A stretch of 64,000 nt of DNA from Streptomyces sp. RFCAC02 (lineage in GTDB: Bacteria > Actinomycetota > Actinomycetes > Streptomycetales > Streptomycetaceae), in the NCBI RefSeq assembly GCF_004193175.1, contig NZ_SAUH01000001.1, forward strand, positions 5,985,501 through 6,049,500, written 5' to 3'. The translations under genes were made by a program, and so were the position numbers. The notes beneath the pieces are model-generated. The model saw nothing but the letters and a program-made list of their open reading frames with translations, was not told the origin of the DNA and did no database searches. Positions 9,601 through 17,008 of the stretch are shown piece by piece. Numbering within the stretch: position 1 is the stretch's first letter; each line of letters opens with the position of its first letter.

Positions 9601-10898
9601 GGTTCGTCACGCTCGTCGACGTCACGTCGCCGGGCAGGGCCGAGGTACTGGCCGAGTGGCCCGTGACCACCGACTTCGTCACGGCCTTCGCGTTCTCGCC
9701 GGACGGCGCGCGGCTGGCGACCGGCGGCTTCGGCGGAACCCTCACCCTGTGGAACCTGGACGACCCCCGGGAACCGCGCCGGGAGGCCGCCATGGGAGGG
9801 CACCGCACCGGCATCGACGCGCTGGCGTTCGACAGGGACGGCCGCTCGCTGTCGTCGGCGGGCGGCGACGAGCTCAGGCGCTGGGACCTCGCGGCCGCCG
9901 CCCGGGTCGTGGCGACGACCGCCGTCGGCGTGCCGGCACTGGACATGGCATTGTCCCGGGACGGCGCGGTCCTGGCCGTGAACCGGGTCGACGAACTCCA
10001 GCTCTGGGACATGACCGACCCGGCCGCACTCCGGCGTATCGCCGTCCTCCCCGCCCGGGAGGGAGGGACGAGCGACCTCGCCCTCAGCGCCGACGGCACC
10101 GTCCTGGCCGCCGCCTACTCCGAGGCCGTCGAACTGTGGGACGTCGCCGACCCGGCCGCCGCACGCAGGGTCGGTGAACTGCCCGTCGGGACCGACGTCT
10201 TCCCCGCCGTCGCCTTCGCCCCCGACGCGCCGCTGCTGTCGCTGTGCGGCACGGACCTCGGCCTGTGGGACGTCTCGGACCCGGCGGCCCCGGCGAGGAC
10301 GGCCTCCCTCACGGACACCTCCTACTGCTCGGGGACCGTGACCTTCAGCCCCGACGGCAGCCGCCTTCTGGTCAGGACCGTGGAGGGTGACACCAGCCTG
10401 TGGGACTACGGGGCCGGCCGGTCCGGGCTGGTGCCGCTGACCGGCGGGCTCGGGGAGGACGACGGGATCTTCAGCCCCGACGGCACACTCGTGGCCACCG
10501 CGTCGTACCTGTGGGACGTCCGCGACCCCGGCGACCCGGAGGCACTGGGCAGGACCGGCGGTACGCCGCTGGCGTTCCACCCGGACGGCACGCTCCTGGC
10601 CGCCGTGGGAGAGCGCGGCACGGTCGAGCTGTGGAGCGTCACCGACACCCGGCGGCCGCACGAGGCGAGCGGCCTCGTCCACTCCGCCGCCGTGGACGAC
10701 ATGCTCTTCACACCGGACGGGCATGCCCTGACCCTCAGCGACAGCAACCTGTACACGTGGGACCTCGGCGACCTCCCGGTGATCGCGGCGGACACCGTCG
10801 GGATGGCGTGCCGGCTCACGGACGGCGGCTTCGGCTCCTTCGAATGGGCGGCGTACGTGCCCGACGTGCCGTTCCGGGAGAGCTGCCCCTCCGGGTGA
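6651..10898 (+). CDS. caspase-like peptidase / nSTAND NTPase / WD40 repeat conflict protein
   Basis: A 1415-residue multidomain protein. Residues about 10-240 form a caspase-like (C14) domain with the catalytic pair His88 in HYAGHG and Cys137 in DCCFSG. A PCPYPGLEPFRTEDSAHFFGRD segment near 270 introduces a STAND NTPase with P-loop GASGAGKSS (about 304-312) and Walker B VLVVDQFEEVF. A helical region follows, then one hydrophobic segment after RRRRILRRA (about 690-710), then WD40 repeats to the end. I count about 14 repeat ends of the LWDVxDPxxPR type, enough for two seven-bladed propellers. By analogy, the propellers sense a target, the NTPase assembles, and the protease is switched on. The single membrane segment suggests membrane tethering. 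Coupled to the EACC1 gene. Confidence 0.9.
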   Translation: MTGGLAAPGVRAVLVGTGGHVPGSELQRLPSVDTTLDDLRTALSEVCGMDPRHITRVPARATPAEVIAAVEEARDRAAGPVLFHYAGHGLLGPRDELYLATHGGRSARHIAQAVPYRTLRDLLGEAPHGSIVVLDCCFSGRATAPPADGGARNPFATARPRGSFLLTSASHYALSFAPEGERHTLFTGRLLRLLTEGDPAGPPWLTADGLHAALDRAFADDGRVRPARHSEGTLGSLVIARNRAYAPAPTAAGEAEPPADVPCPYPGLEPFRTEDSAHFFGRDDLAARLLDAVDGDGGPVVLVGASGAGKSSLLRAGLLAGLAARRHALLLPAPGEHPMRALTALWAEATGRPTDEVRSALDAGRPPDALPGRPAPSVLVVDQFEEVFTRCADPRERAAFVAALAGAGPRVVIGLRADHYGSCLDHPELERALSHAITVPPMREADLRAAVENPAAAAGLVIEPGLTERLLHDLREGRPAADAGGAMPFLAHALRGTWLRRSGTRLTLAGYEATGGIWRSVATTGEDLYTSLPADGRRTARELLLRLVHLPPDGGAAVPRHRVPLADLPDGSEEIRDRLARARLLTVGRDTAQMAHEALLRAWPRLRRWIEEDAAALLVRQRLRAAAAEWDAAGRDAAFLYRSGRLEAALGLAGLSTVEREFLAAGEEAAAGERRRETRRRRILRRAAGGLVLALVMTIAATVVAVRQQRAAEEQQELATARALIAEAGTLRTDDPRRALALGLAAHALEPSAETRRSLFETLSGPFRGSSALPYTGNATFSPDGRTLALPGLDDVSLWDVGGLPVPDAPAARLPCRWSAPDRPLIGGPDGRTLAAPCDGKVTLWDMGAPGEEPRRLASLGVDGLPGGARAVALSDDGTMLAAVGWRDEEDAGEEGGALVLWDVTDPRQPRRLSVTEGVEGADGVVLGPDGRTLATVSDRIGSSGLVLWDLTDPGRPRPGDRVAADEGAVFSRDGGLLVTGRSRFVTLVDVTSPGRAEVLAEWPVTTDFVTAFAFSPDGARLATGGFGGTLTLWNLDDPREPRREAAMGGHRTGIDALAFDRDGRSLSSAGGDELRRWDLAAAARVVATTAVGVPALDMALSRDGAVLAVNRVDELQLWDMTDPAALRRIAVLPAREGGTSDLALSADGTVLAAAYSEAVELWDVADPAAARRVGELPVGTDVFPAVAFAPDAPLLSLCGTDLGLWDVSDPAAPARTASLTDTSYCSGTVTFSPDGSRLLVRTVEGDTSLWDYGAGRSGLVPLTGGLGEDDGIFSPDGTLVATASYLWDVRDPGDPEALGRTGGTPLAFHPDGTLLAAVGERGTVELWSVTDTRRPHEASGLVHSAAVDDMLFTPDGHALTLSDSNLYTWDLGDLPVIAADTVGMACRLTDGGFGSFEWAAYVPDVPFRESCPSG

Positions 10899-10906
10899 GC
10901 GCGGCG

Positions 10907-10934
10907 GCGGCCCGTGTGATGCGCCACGGGCCGC
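10907..10934. terminator. bidirectional hairpin between caspase-STAND and PH-like genes
   Basis: Ten-base perfect arms GCGGCCCGTG (10907-10916) and CACGGGCCGC (10925-10934) with an 8-base loop, placed between two convergent stop codons (10898 and 10941). Confidence 0.6.
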
Positions 10935-10940
10935 CCGCCG

Positions 10941-11468
10941 TCAGGCCGTGGCCGGTGCCACGTCCGCGTCCTTCACCGGGGGAGCACCGGCCGGCGTGTG
11001 CTCCCGCACCACGGCGGCGAGGCCGCCCGGGTCCTCCGTGAACGCGGTGACCCGCAGTGCCGTCCCGTCCGTGAGCCTGATCCGCAGGGCGGTGTCGCGC
11101 CCCGCGGCGCGCGTCAGCGGGCGGCCGAACCGGACCTCCTCCACCCCGGTCACGTCCTCCCAGGGCACCACCCGGGAGTATCCGGCCCGCCGGTGCGCGA
11201 ACCCGCGCTCCCTGACCGTGAACATCTCCGTCCCCGCGCGCCGCGCGTCCCGCGCCCGCACCACGCCCCGGCACACCAGCAGCAGGCCGAGGACCACCAG
11301 CACGGCGCAGGCCGGCAGCGGGAGCCCGGCCGGGGCGGCGGCCGCGCCGGCCACGGTCACGACGATCCCCGTGACCAGCGCGCGGACGGCCCGGCGGCGG
11401 CGCCCTCGTTCATCGGTCCTGTGCTTGCTCAGCGGCCGGCCCAGGGCTCGTTCGGCGGAAGAGGCCAT
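10941..11468 (-). CDS. small membrane protein with PH-like domain
   Basis: A 175-residue protein. A basic N-terminus (SKHRTDERGRRRR) is followed by two closely spaced hydrophobic segments (about 30-70), then a cytoplasmic region with FTVRERGFAHRRAGYSRVVPWEDVTGVEEV. That pattern is typical of bacterial PH-like (PF10756-type) membrane proteins of unknown function in Streptomyces. The start is the ATG at 11468, with AGGTG five to nine bases upstream; the adjacent GTG at 11471 is equally in frame. It is convergent with the caspase gene and sits downstream of the phosphotransferase remnant. No function can be assigned beyond the membrane topology. Confidence 0.7.
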   Translation of the reverse strand: MASSAERALGRPLSKHRTDERGRRRRAVRALVTGIVVTVAGAAAAPAGLPLPACAVLVVLGLLLVCRGVVRARDARRAGTEMFTVRERGFAHRRAGYSRVVPWEDVTGVEEVRFGRPLTRAAGRDTALRIRLTDGTALRVTAFTEDPGGLAAVVREHTPAGAPPVKDADVAPATA

Positions 11469-11553
11469 CACGTCACCTCACGTACTCGATCTGTTGTCCC
11501 GTCGTCTCGGAATGCGGCGTCGATGCGCCGGCGACGCAGATGGTACGCCGCGC

Positions 11554-12088
11554 TCATGAGAGCGGGATGAGAGTCGCGCGGGCCGCCTCGACGCGCTCAT
11601 CGTTCGACGACCCGTCGCCCAGCCCCCGCATGTCGCCGCGCAGGACGCGCCCGGCGTAGTAGACGAGGCCGATGGCGTGGCGGAAGTCGAGCAGCGGCCC
11701 GAGCGCGCGGTCCGCCTCATCCTGCGGCAGCGCACCCTCCGCCACGTAGTGCCGGAGCAGGGCGACCGCACCCGCCCGGCCGTCCGTGTCCATCACGGCC
11801 GTGGCCACGTCATACAGCAGCGCCCCCTCACCGGCCGCTCCCCAGTCGATGACACCGCAGGTGTCGGCGCCCGGCCCGAGCAGGTCGAACCGCCGGCGCG
11901 CCTCGCCCGGAGCCGCGCGGACCCCGCTCAGCAGCCGGTGGACGCGGCCGAGCACGGTGCCGAGCAGCGCGGCGTCCCCGGTGTCGGCGCCGTCGAGCGG
12001 ACGGCCGGGGACATGGCGCAGCAGCGCGAGGTCGTGCCCGTCGACCGGGACCGACAGGGCGCCTCCGACGGTGCGGCCAATCCCGCCG
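11554..12088 (-). pseudogene. phosphotransferase (APH-type) remnant lacking N-lobe and catalytic loop
   Basis: About 178 codons resembling the C-terminal half of an aminoglycoside-phosphotransferase-like enzyme. The recognisable pieces are LSVPVDGHDLALLRHVPGRPL, then CGVIDWGAAGEGALLYDVATAV (metal-binding Asp region), then LLDFRHAIGLVYYAGRVL. The N-lobe is absent: the upstream sequence is the GNAT gene, whose stop is at 12089-12091. The catalytic loop (HGD- or HTD-type) expected just before CGVIDW is also missing; only RRFDLLGPGADT is there. No start codon with a ribosome site follows the GNAT stop in this frame. I read it as a decayed remnant with at least two deletions. An unusual small intact protein is less likely. 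Confidence 0.6.
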
Positions 12089-12937
12089 TCACCCCAGTTC
12101 GACGCTGGTCGCCGCCCAGATGCCGGGCAGGTCCACGTCCGGCACGGGACCGGTGTACATCCGGGTGCAGGCGAACGACGGGCGCAGGCCAAGGCGTTCG
12201 GCCAGCCGGACGGCCGGGGCGTTCACGTCCGGGACGTCCAGGGCGACAGGGGACCCGGGCACGCGGGCCGCGAGCCCGCCGATCAGGGCCAGCGCGACCG
12301 CCTCGGACGCCGCGTACACCGGTCCGACGCGCGCCCCCGTCTCCGTCGGCCGCAGCACCGCGAACCCGCTCAGCGCGCCGTCCGTCACGGCGGCGAGCGA
12401 CACGTGCTCCGGCAGGCCGACCCACAGGGACAGGAAGGCGTCCCTCGGCGCGGGGAAGTACCGCCGGTCGAGGGCGAGGAGATCGGCGAGGGGAACGGAG
12501 CGGCCGTCGATCACGGTGACGCCCGGCGCGGCCCCGTCGATGGCCGGCACGCCCTCGTACCTGATGTGCTCCCAGGCCGCGCGGAAGCCGGACCTGCGGT
12601 AGTTGTCCCGCTGCTCGGCCACCCCGTCGAGGCCGGTGTTCCGCCCGGCCACGTGCTCCATGACCGCCCGCCACAGCCGCAGCCCGAGACCCCGGCCGCG
12701 CAGCTCGGGCCTGACCATGTACAGACCGAGGAAGGCGTGGTCACGGCCGTAGCGGACGCCGGAGAGCGAGGCGACCGGTTCCCCGTCGAGCCGGCCGGTG
12801 AAGAAGCCGCCCGGGTCCGCCGCCTGGAACGCGAGGGGGTCCGACCGCCCCGGGTTCCAGCCCTCCGCGGCGGCCCACTGCCGGAACAGCCGCAGATCCG
12901 CCGTGCTCGCCGTCCCGATCCGGTACCCGTCCGTCAT
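12089..12937 (-). CDS. GNAT family N-acetyltransferase (two GNAT-like domains)
   Basis: A 282-residue acetyltransferase. The first half (about 1-140) has the acetyl-CoA-binding motif VRPELRGRGLGLRLWRAVM and a conserved GVAEQRDNYRRSGF segment. The second half (about 150-282) reads LDRRYFPAPRDAFLSLWVGLPEH and GFAVLRPTETGARVGPVYAASEAVA, typical of the C-terminal Acetyltransf_18-like domain seen in YitH-type proteins. It probably acetylates a small-molecule amine, but the substrate is unknown. ATG 12937 is preceded by a strong GGGGAGGA. The phosphotransferase remnant follows immediately on the same strand. Its stop lies inside the longer reading frame of that remnant. Confidence 0.85.
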   Translation of the reverse strand: MTDGYRIGTASTADLRLFRQWAAAEGWNPGRSDPLAFQAADPGGFFTGRLDGEPVASLSGVRYGRDHAFLGLYMVRPELRGRGLGLRLWRAVMEHVAGRNTGLDGVAEQRDNYRRSGFRAAWEHIRYEGVPAIDGAAPGVTVIDGRSVPLADLLALDRRYFPAPRDAFLSLWVGLPEHVSLAAVTDGALSGFAVLRPTETGARVGPVYAASEAVALALIGGLAARVPGSPVALDVPDVNAPAVRLAERLGLRPSFACTRMYTGPVPDVDLPGIWAATSVELG

Positions 12938-13038
12938 GGTCCTCCCCTTCGCCCGCCACGGCGGTGGCCGTCGCGGACTGCCCAACGCCCCACCGGCCCT
13001 GCCGGTCACGGCGGCACCGGTGCCGCCGCGTGGGCCGG

Positions 13039-14376
13039 TCAGCCGCGGTGGCCGCGCAGCGACGGCGGCACCGCCATCGCCAGCATGCACACGATCACGG
13101 CCGCCCCGCCCGCGACGATCGCCGTCCGCGGTCCGAAGGCCGAGCCCGCGACGCCGTGCAGGGCGTCGGCGACCCGCGGGCCGCCCGCCACCACGACCGT
13201 GAACGCGCCCTGGAGCCGGCCGCGCATCGCGTCGGTCGCGGCCGACAGCATGATCGCGTTGCGGAACACCATCGACACCATGTCCGCCACACCCCCGGCG
13301 GCGAGGAACACCAGCGCGAGCCACAGGCTCCCGCTCAGCCCGAATCCCACGACGGCCACGCCCCAGGCGACGATGCTGCCGATCACCATCAGTCCGTGCC
13401 GCCGCACACGGGAGTACGTTCCCGAGGCGAGGCCGCCGAGCACCGCGCCCACCGGGATGGCGGCGTACAGCAGCCCGAGCGCCAGGTCCTCCCCGTACGG
13501 CGCGAACGTCTCCGCCGCGAGCTGCGGGAACAGCGCCCGCGGCATACCGAGGACCATCGCGATGATGTCCGCGAGGAACGACAGCATCAGCACCCGATGC
13601 GCCGCCATGTAGCGGAAGCCGGCGACGACTTCCCGGCCGGCGGACCGCAGCGCCGACCGTGTGTCGGCGGCGGCCGTGTGCAGAGGCGGCAGAGCGGGCA
13701 GCAGCCACACCGCCCACACCGCGGCGCACAGCGCGATGACGTCGATCAGGTAGAGCGTGGGCAGGCCGATGACCGGTATCAGCGCCCCGGCCAGCAACGG
13801 ACCGGCCAGCATGCCGGTGCCGGAGACGGTGGAGCCGAGGGCGGCCGCGGCCGCGATCTCGTCGCCCGGCACGAGCCGGGAGACGGACGCGTTCCTCGTC
13901 GGTGACTCCAGCCCGAAGAACGCCTGCTGGACGGCCAGCAGCACCATGAGGAGGGCGACGGAGTCGAGTCCGGCGGCGGCCTGCGCCCACAGCAGCAGCG
14001 ATGTGGCGGCGATGCCGCAGTCGCTCACCAGCAGCAGACGACGCCGGTCCACCAGGTCGGCGATCGCGCCGCCCCACAGCCCGAAGACCGCGAGCGGCAC
14101 GAGCCCCGCGAGGCTCGCCCAGCCGACCCAGGCCGAGGACCCCGTGATGTCGTAGATCTGCTTCGGCACGGCCACGGCGGTCAGTTGGCTGCCGACGGCT
14201 GTCACGATCGTCGACGTCCACAGCCGGCGGTAGGCGGGCCGGCGCAGCGGCCGGGTGTCCATCGCGAAGCGCCGCCACACGGCGCGCCGGGGCGCGGGGG
14301 CCGACGCGTTGGGGCGTACGTGTTCCGCGTGCTCACGGGGCCGGCGGTCGTCGGGGTCTGTTCTGCTGGTGTCCAC
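13039..14376 (-). CDS. MFS transporter (enterobactin-exporter/MFS_3 type)
   Basis: A 445-residue membrane protein with about 12 hydrophobic segments. It carries the MFS loop motif in GGAIADLVDRRRLLL after the second helix and a family-typical ESPTRNASVSRLVPGDE stretch before helix 5, as in EntS-like MFS_3 exporters. These proteins expel small molecules such as siderophores or drugs using the proton gradient. The start is uncertain: GTG 14376 (VDTSRTDPDD) is chosen as the last start before the conserved region, and ATG 14436 would add 20 residues without similarity. It is divergent from the ABC exporter at 14546, so the 169-bp gap probably holds both promoters. Confidence 0.85.
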   Translation of the reverse strand: MDTSRTDPDDRRPREHAEHVRPNASAPAPRRAVWRRFAMDTRPLRRPAYRRLWTSTIVTAVGSQLTAVAVPKQIYDITGSSAWVGWASLAGLVPLAVFGLWGGAIADLVDRRRLLLVSDCGIAATSLLLWAQAAAGLDSVALLMVLLAVQQAFFGLESPTRNASVSRLVPGDEIAAAAALGSTVSGTGMLAGPLLAGALIPVIGLPTLYLIDVIALCAAVWAVWLLPALPPLHTAAADTRSALRSAGREVVAGFRYMAAHRVLMLSFLADIIAMVLGMPRALFPQLAAETFAPYGEDLALGLLYAAIPVGAVLGGLASGTYSRVRRHGLMVIGSIVAWGVAVVGFGLSGSLWLALVFLAAGGVADMVSMVFRNAIMLSAATDAMRGRLQGAFTVVVAGGPRVADALHGVAGSAFGPRTAIVAGGAAVIVCMLAMAVPPSLRGHRG

Positions 14377-14545
14377 GGCTGTCCCGGTCGTTCGTGTTCC
14401 CCCGCGGTGCGCTGAGGTTGGGCGTCCGATGAACATACCGGGCTGTTTCCGTACACGGTCAGGTGGGGAGAAGCGGGGACGGACCGGCACCGGTGCGCAC
14501 CACGCCCGGCGCCGTGCCGCCCGGACAACGAAAGAGGTCGCAGCC

Positions 14546-16312
14546 GTGGCGTCGTGGGAAGGCCCCCTCGATCACCGCTACCAAGGTGAACATCCGATCC
14601 GTACCCTCGCCTACCTCTTCCGCCCCCACCGCTGGCGGCTGTTGGCGGCCTGTCTCGTCTTCACCGTCAAGCACAGCCCGATCTGGCTGCTCCCCATGGT
14701 CACCGCGGCCATAGTGGACACGGTCGTGCAGCACCTCCCGCTCGGCCGGCTGTGGACCAGCGCCGGCCTGATCATGGTGATCCTCGCGATCAACACCCCG
14801 CTGCACCTGGTGTGGGTCCGCCTGATGCACGGCAGCGTCCGCCGCACGGGCACCGCGCTGCGTTCGGCCCTGTGCACGCGCATGCAGCACCTGTCCATCG
14901 GCTACCACTGGCGCGTGAGCGCGGGCGTCCTGCAGACCAAGGTCGTCCGCGACGTGGAGACCGTCGAGCAGATGGTCCAGCAGACGTCCGAGACGGGCCT
15001 CGGCGCGGTGACCGTGCTCACCGGCGGGCTGATCATCATCGGCGTGCGGACCCCGGAGTTCCTCCCCGTCTTCCTGCTCGTGGTCCCGGTCGCCGCCACG
15101 CTCGTGTTCCGGATGCGCAGCCGGCTGCGGACGCACAACGAGATCTTCCGCCAGGAGGTGGAGCACATGTCGGCCCGGGTCACGGAGATGACGCGTCTCA
15201 TCTCCGTGACGCGCGCCCACGGTCTCGAGCACGACGCGCTGCGCCGCATGGACGCGACCCTGACCCGCGTCCTGGACTCCGGCCGTCGCCTCGACCTCCT
15301 CAACGGCCGCTTCGCGTCGATGGCCTGGGTGTTCCTGAACACCCTCGGGATCTGCTTCCTGACCGTGGCGGCCCTCATCTCCTACTGGGGGGTGTGGCCC
15401 ATCACGGCCGGCGACGTCGTGATGCTGAGCGCCTTCCTCACCACCCTGACCAACTCCACGACGACCCTCATGAGCCTCACGCCCGTCATCACCAAGGGAC
15501 TCGAGTCGGTGCGCTCCATCGGCGAGGTCCTCCAGGCGCCCGAACTGGAGGACAACGACGGCCGGGCCGTGGTGCGCGCCGTCGAGGGCGCCGTCGACTT
15601 CCAGGGCGTCGGCCACCGCTACGCGGAGGGCGAGGAGCCGGCCGTCCGCGACTTCTCCCTCGCCGTGCGGCCGGGGGAGACCATCGCCCTCGTCGGCGCG
15701 TCCGGCGCGGGCAAGTCGACGGTCCTGAACCTGCTGATCGGCTTCATCCGCCCGACCACGGGCCGCCTGCTGCTGGACGGCACCGACATGAGCACGCTCG
15801 ACCTGCGCACGTACCGCCACTTCGTGTCCGTCGTGCCGCAGGAGTCCATCCTGTTCGAGGGCACCGTGCGGGACAACGTCGCCTACGGCATGCCGGACGC
15901 CGGCGAGGAGGCCGTGCGGGCGGCCCTGCGCGACGCGAACGCCCTGGAGTTCGTCGAGCGGCTGCCGCAGGGCCTCGACACCGTCATCGGCGACGGCGGC
16001 GCGCGCCTGTCGGGCGGCCAGCGGCAGCGGCTCGCCATCGCCCGCGCCCTCATCCGCGACCCGCGCGTCCTCATCCTCGACGAGGCGACCTCGGCCCTGG
16101 ACACGCGCTCCGAGGCGCTCGTGCAGCAGGCGCTGGGACGGCTGGTGCACGGCCGCACGACCTTCGTCGTGGCCCACCGGCTCTCCACCATCCGCAACGC
16201 CGACCGCATCGTGGTGATGGAGAACGGCCGGATCCAGGAGATCGGCTCGCACGACGAACTCCTGCGGCGCGGCGGTGCCTACACCGCGCTGCACGGAGCC
16301 GCCGCGGCCTGA
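14546..16312 (+). CDS. ABC exporter half-transporter (fused membrane and ATPase domains)
   Basis: A 588-residue type I ABC exporter. The N-terminal half has about six membrane helices (residues 45-330) with the typical TKVVRDVETVEQMVQQT coupling segment. The C-terminal ATPase has Walker A GASGAGKST near 384, the signature LSGGQRQRLAIARAL, Walker B VLILDEATSALD and the H-loop VAHRLSTI. Such half-transporters work as dimers to export lipids, peptides or drugs; the substrate is not evident. GTG 14546 is preceded by AAGAGG and starts just before the conserved region; upstream codons of the frame overlap the divergent MFS promoter. It is a single gene, so it probably forms homodimers. Confidence 0.9.
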   Translation: MASWEGPLDHRYQGEHPIRTLAYLFRPHRWRLLAACLVFTVKHSPIWLLPMVTAAIVDTVVQHLPLGRLWTSAGLIMVILAINTPLHLVWVRLMHGSVRRTGTALRSALCTRMQHLSIGYHWRVSAGVLQTKVVRDVETVEQMVQQTSETGLGAVTVLTGGLIIIGVRTPEFLPVFLLVVPVAATLVFRMRSRLRTHNEIFRQEVEHMSARVTEMTRLISVTRAHGLEHDALRRMDATLTRVLDSGRRLDLLNGRFASMAWVFLNTLGICFLTVAALISYWGVWPITAGDVVMLSAFLTTLTNSTTTLMSLTPVITKGLESVRSIGEVLQAPELEDNDGRAVVRAVEGAVDFQGVGHRYAEGEEPAVRDFSLAVRPGETIALVGASGAGKSTVLNLLIGFIRPTTGRLLLDGTDMSTLDLRTYRHFVSVVPQESILFEGTVRDNVAYGMPDAGEEAVRAALRDANALEFVERLPQGLDTVIGDGGARLSGGQRQRLAIARALIRDPRVLILDEATSALDTRSEALVQQALGRLVHGRTTFVVAHRLSTIRNADRIVVMENGRIQEIGSHDELLRRGGAYTALHGAAAA

Positions 16313-16330
16313 CGTGCCGTCCGCCGCTCG

Positions 16331-16834
16331 TCAGTGGTGGTGGGCGTGGACGACGGCGTGGCCCCTGCCGCGGCCGATCAGCCACCGGTTGACGGGCGTG
16401 GCGACCAGGAAGGCCAGGGCGAGCGAGAAGGCGAGCGAGCCCCAGAACAGCGGGTCCGGGAGCCCCGCGTCCAGCGCGCCGGGCAGGCCGGCCATGGTGG
16501 CGTTGTCGACCAGTTCCATGACGGCGATGGACACGGTGTCGGCGGCGAGCGCGATCCGCAGCGCCTGCCGGAACGGGACGGCGGCCCGCAGCACGCCGCG
16601 CATGGTCAGCGCGTACCCGAAGACGAACGCGAGTGCGACGGACAGTACGACGGTGCTCGCGTCGTGGAGCCCGGCCGCCGTCCCGATGACCATGCCGAGG
16701 ACCTCGCCGATGGCGCAGCCGGTGAGGCAGTGCAGCGTCGCGCGGGCGGCGGTGCCCCAGCTGGTGCCGGCCGCCGCGCCGCCGTGCGCGTGCTCCGTGT
16801 GTGCGTGCCGGTCGTCGTGCCCCGTGTGTTCCAT
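16331..16834 (-). CDS. DUF4396 family membrane protein, probably metal-linked
   Basis: A 167-residue protein. A His-rich N-terminus (HTGHDDRHAHTEHAHGG) precedes about four hydrophobic helices. The first helix region holds a CxxxC pair (HCLTGCAIGE), and the C-terminus ends in a His-rich HAVVHAHHH. This matches DUF4396, a small integral membrane family. His/Cys-rich ends and a CsoR-like operator 52-68 bp upstream suggest copper (or sulfur-stress) handling; this is inference, as no activity is established. ATG 16834 follows GAGAGGA. It is convergent with the ABC exporter (18 bp between stops) and divergent from the phosphatase gene. Confidence 0.8.
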   Translation of the reverse strand: MEHTGHDDRHAHTEHAHGGAAAGTSWGTAARATLHCLTGCAIGEVLGMVIGTAAGLHDASTVVLSVALAFVFGYALTMRGVLRAAVPFRQALRIALAADTVSIAVMELVDNATMAGLPGALDAGLPDPLFWGSLAFSLALAFLVATPVNRWLIGRGRGHAVVHAHHH

Positions 16835-16885
16835 CGTCGGTCCTCTCCCTCGTGGCCGGACTCGGTGGTCGACCGGCTCAACGCT

Positions 16886-16902
16886 ATACCCCCGGGGGGT
16901 AT
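16886..16902. promoter_or_regulatory. CsoR/RcnR-family-like operator
   Basis: Exact inverted arms ATACCCCC (16886-16893) and GGGGGTAT (16895-16902) around one central G. A run of G/C flanked by AT is the classical operator form for CsoR-family copper or persulfide sensors in actinobacteria. It lies 52 bp upstream of the DUF4396 ATG. No csoR gene is seen in the window, so a regulator encoded elsewhere is inferred. Confidence 0.65.
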
Positions 16903-17008
16903 TCCAGAGGTGGGGGTACCCGGTGCCGCGGCCCGTCCCGCCGCGCGCGGACGCGGCGTTTCTCTTACGTTGAAGGCGGAAGCGGAGGCGGCCGCGAGGG
17001 AGTGCGGG

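Noticed and set aside
6039..10724. 1561-codon open frame on the minus strand opposite the caspase/WD40 gene
   Set aside because: It is the antisense shadow of the high-GC coding strand, Gly/Arg/Val-rich with no domain motifs, while the plus strand has clear caspase, STAND and WD40 features.
8660..10890. WD40 repeats considered as a DNA repeat or CRISPR-like array
   Set aside because: The repetition is at protein level (LWDVxDP units of uneven DNA sequence), without identical repeats or spacers.
12938..14278. extension of the GNAT frame into the MFS gene
   Set aside because: The extension is a shadow of the MFS gene in another frame; ATG 12937 has a strong ribosome site.
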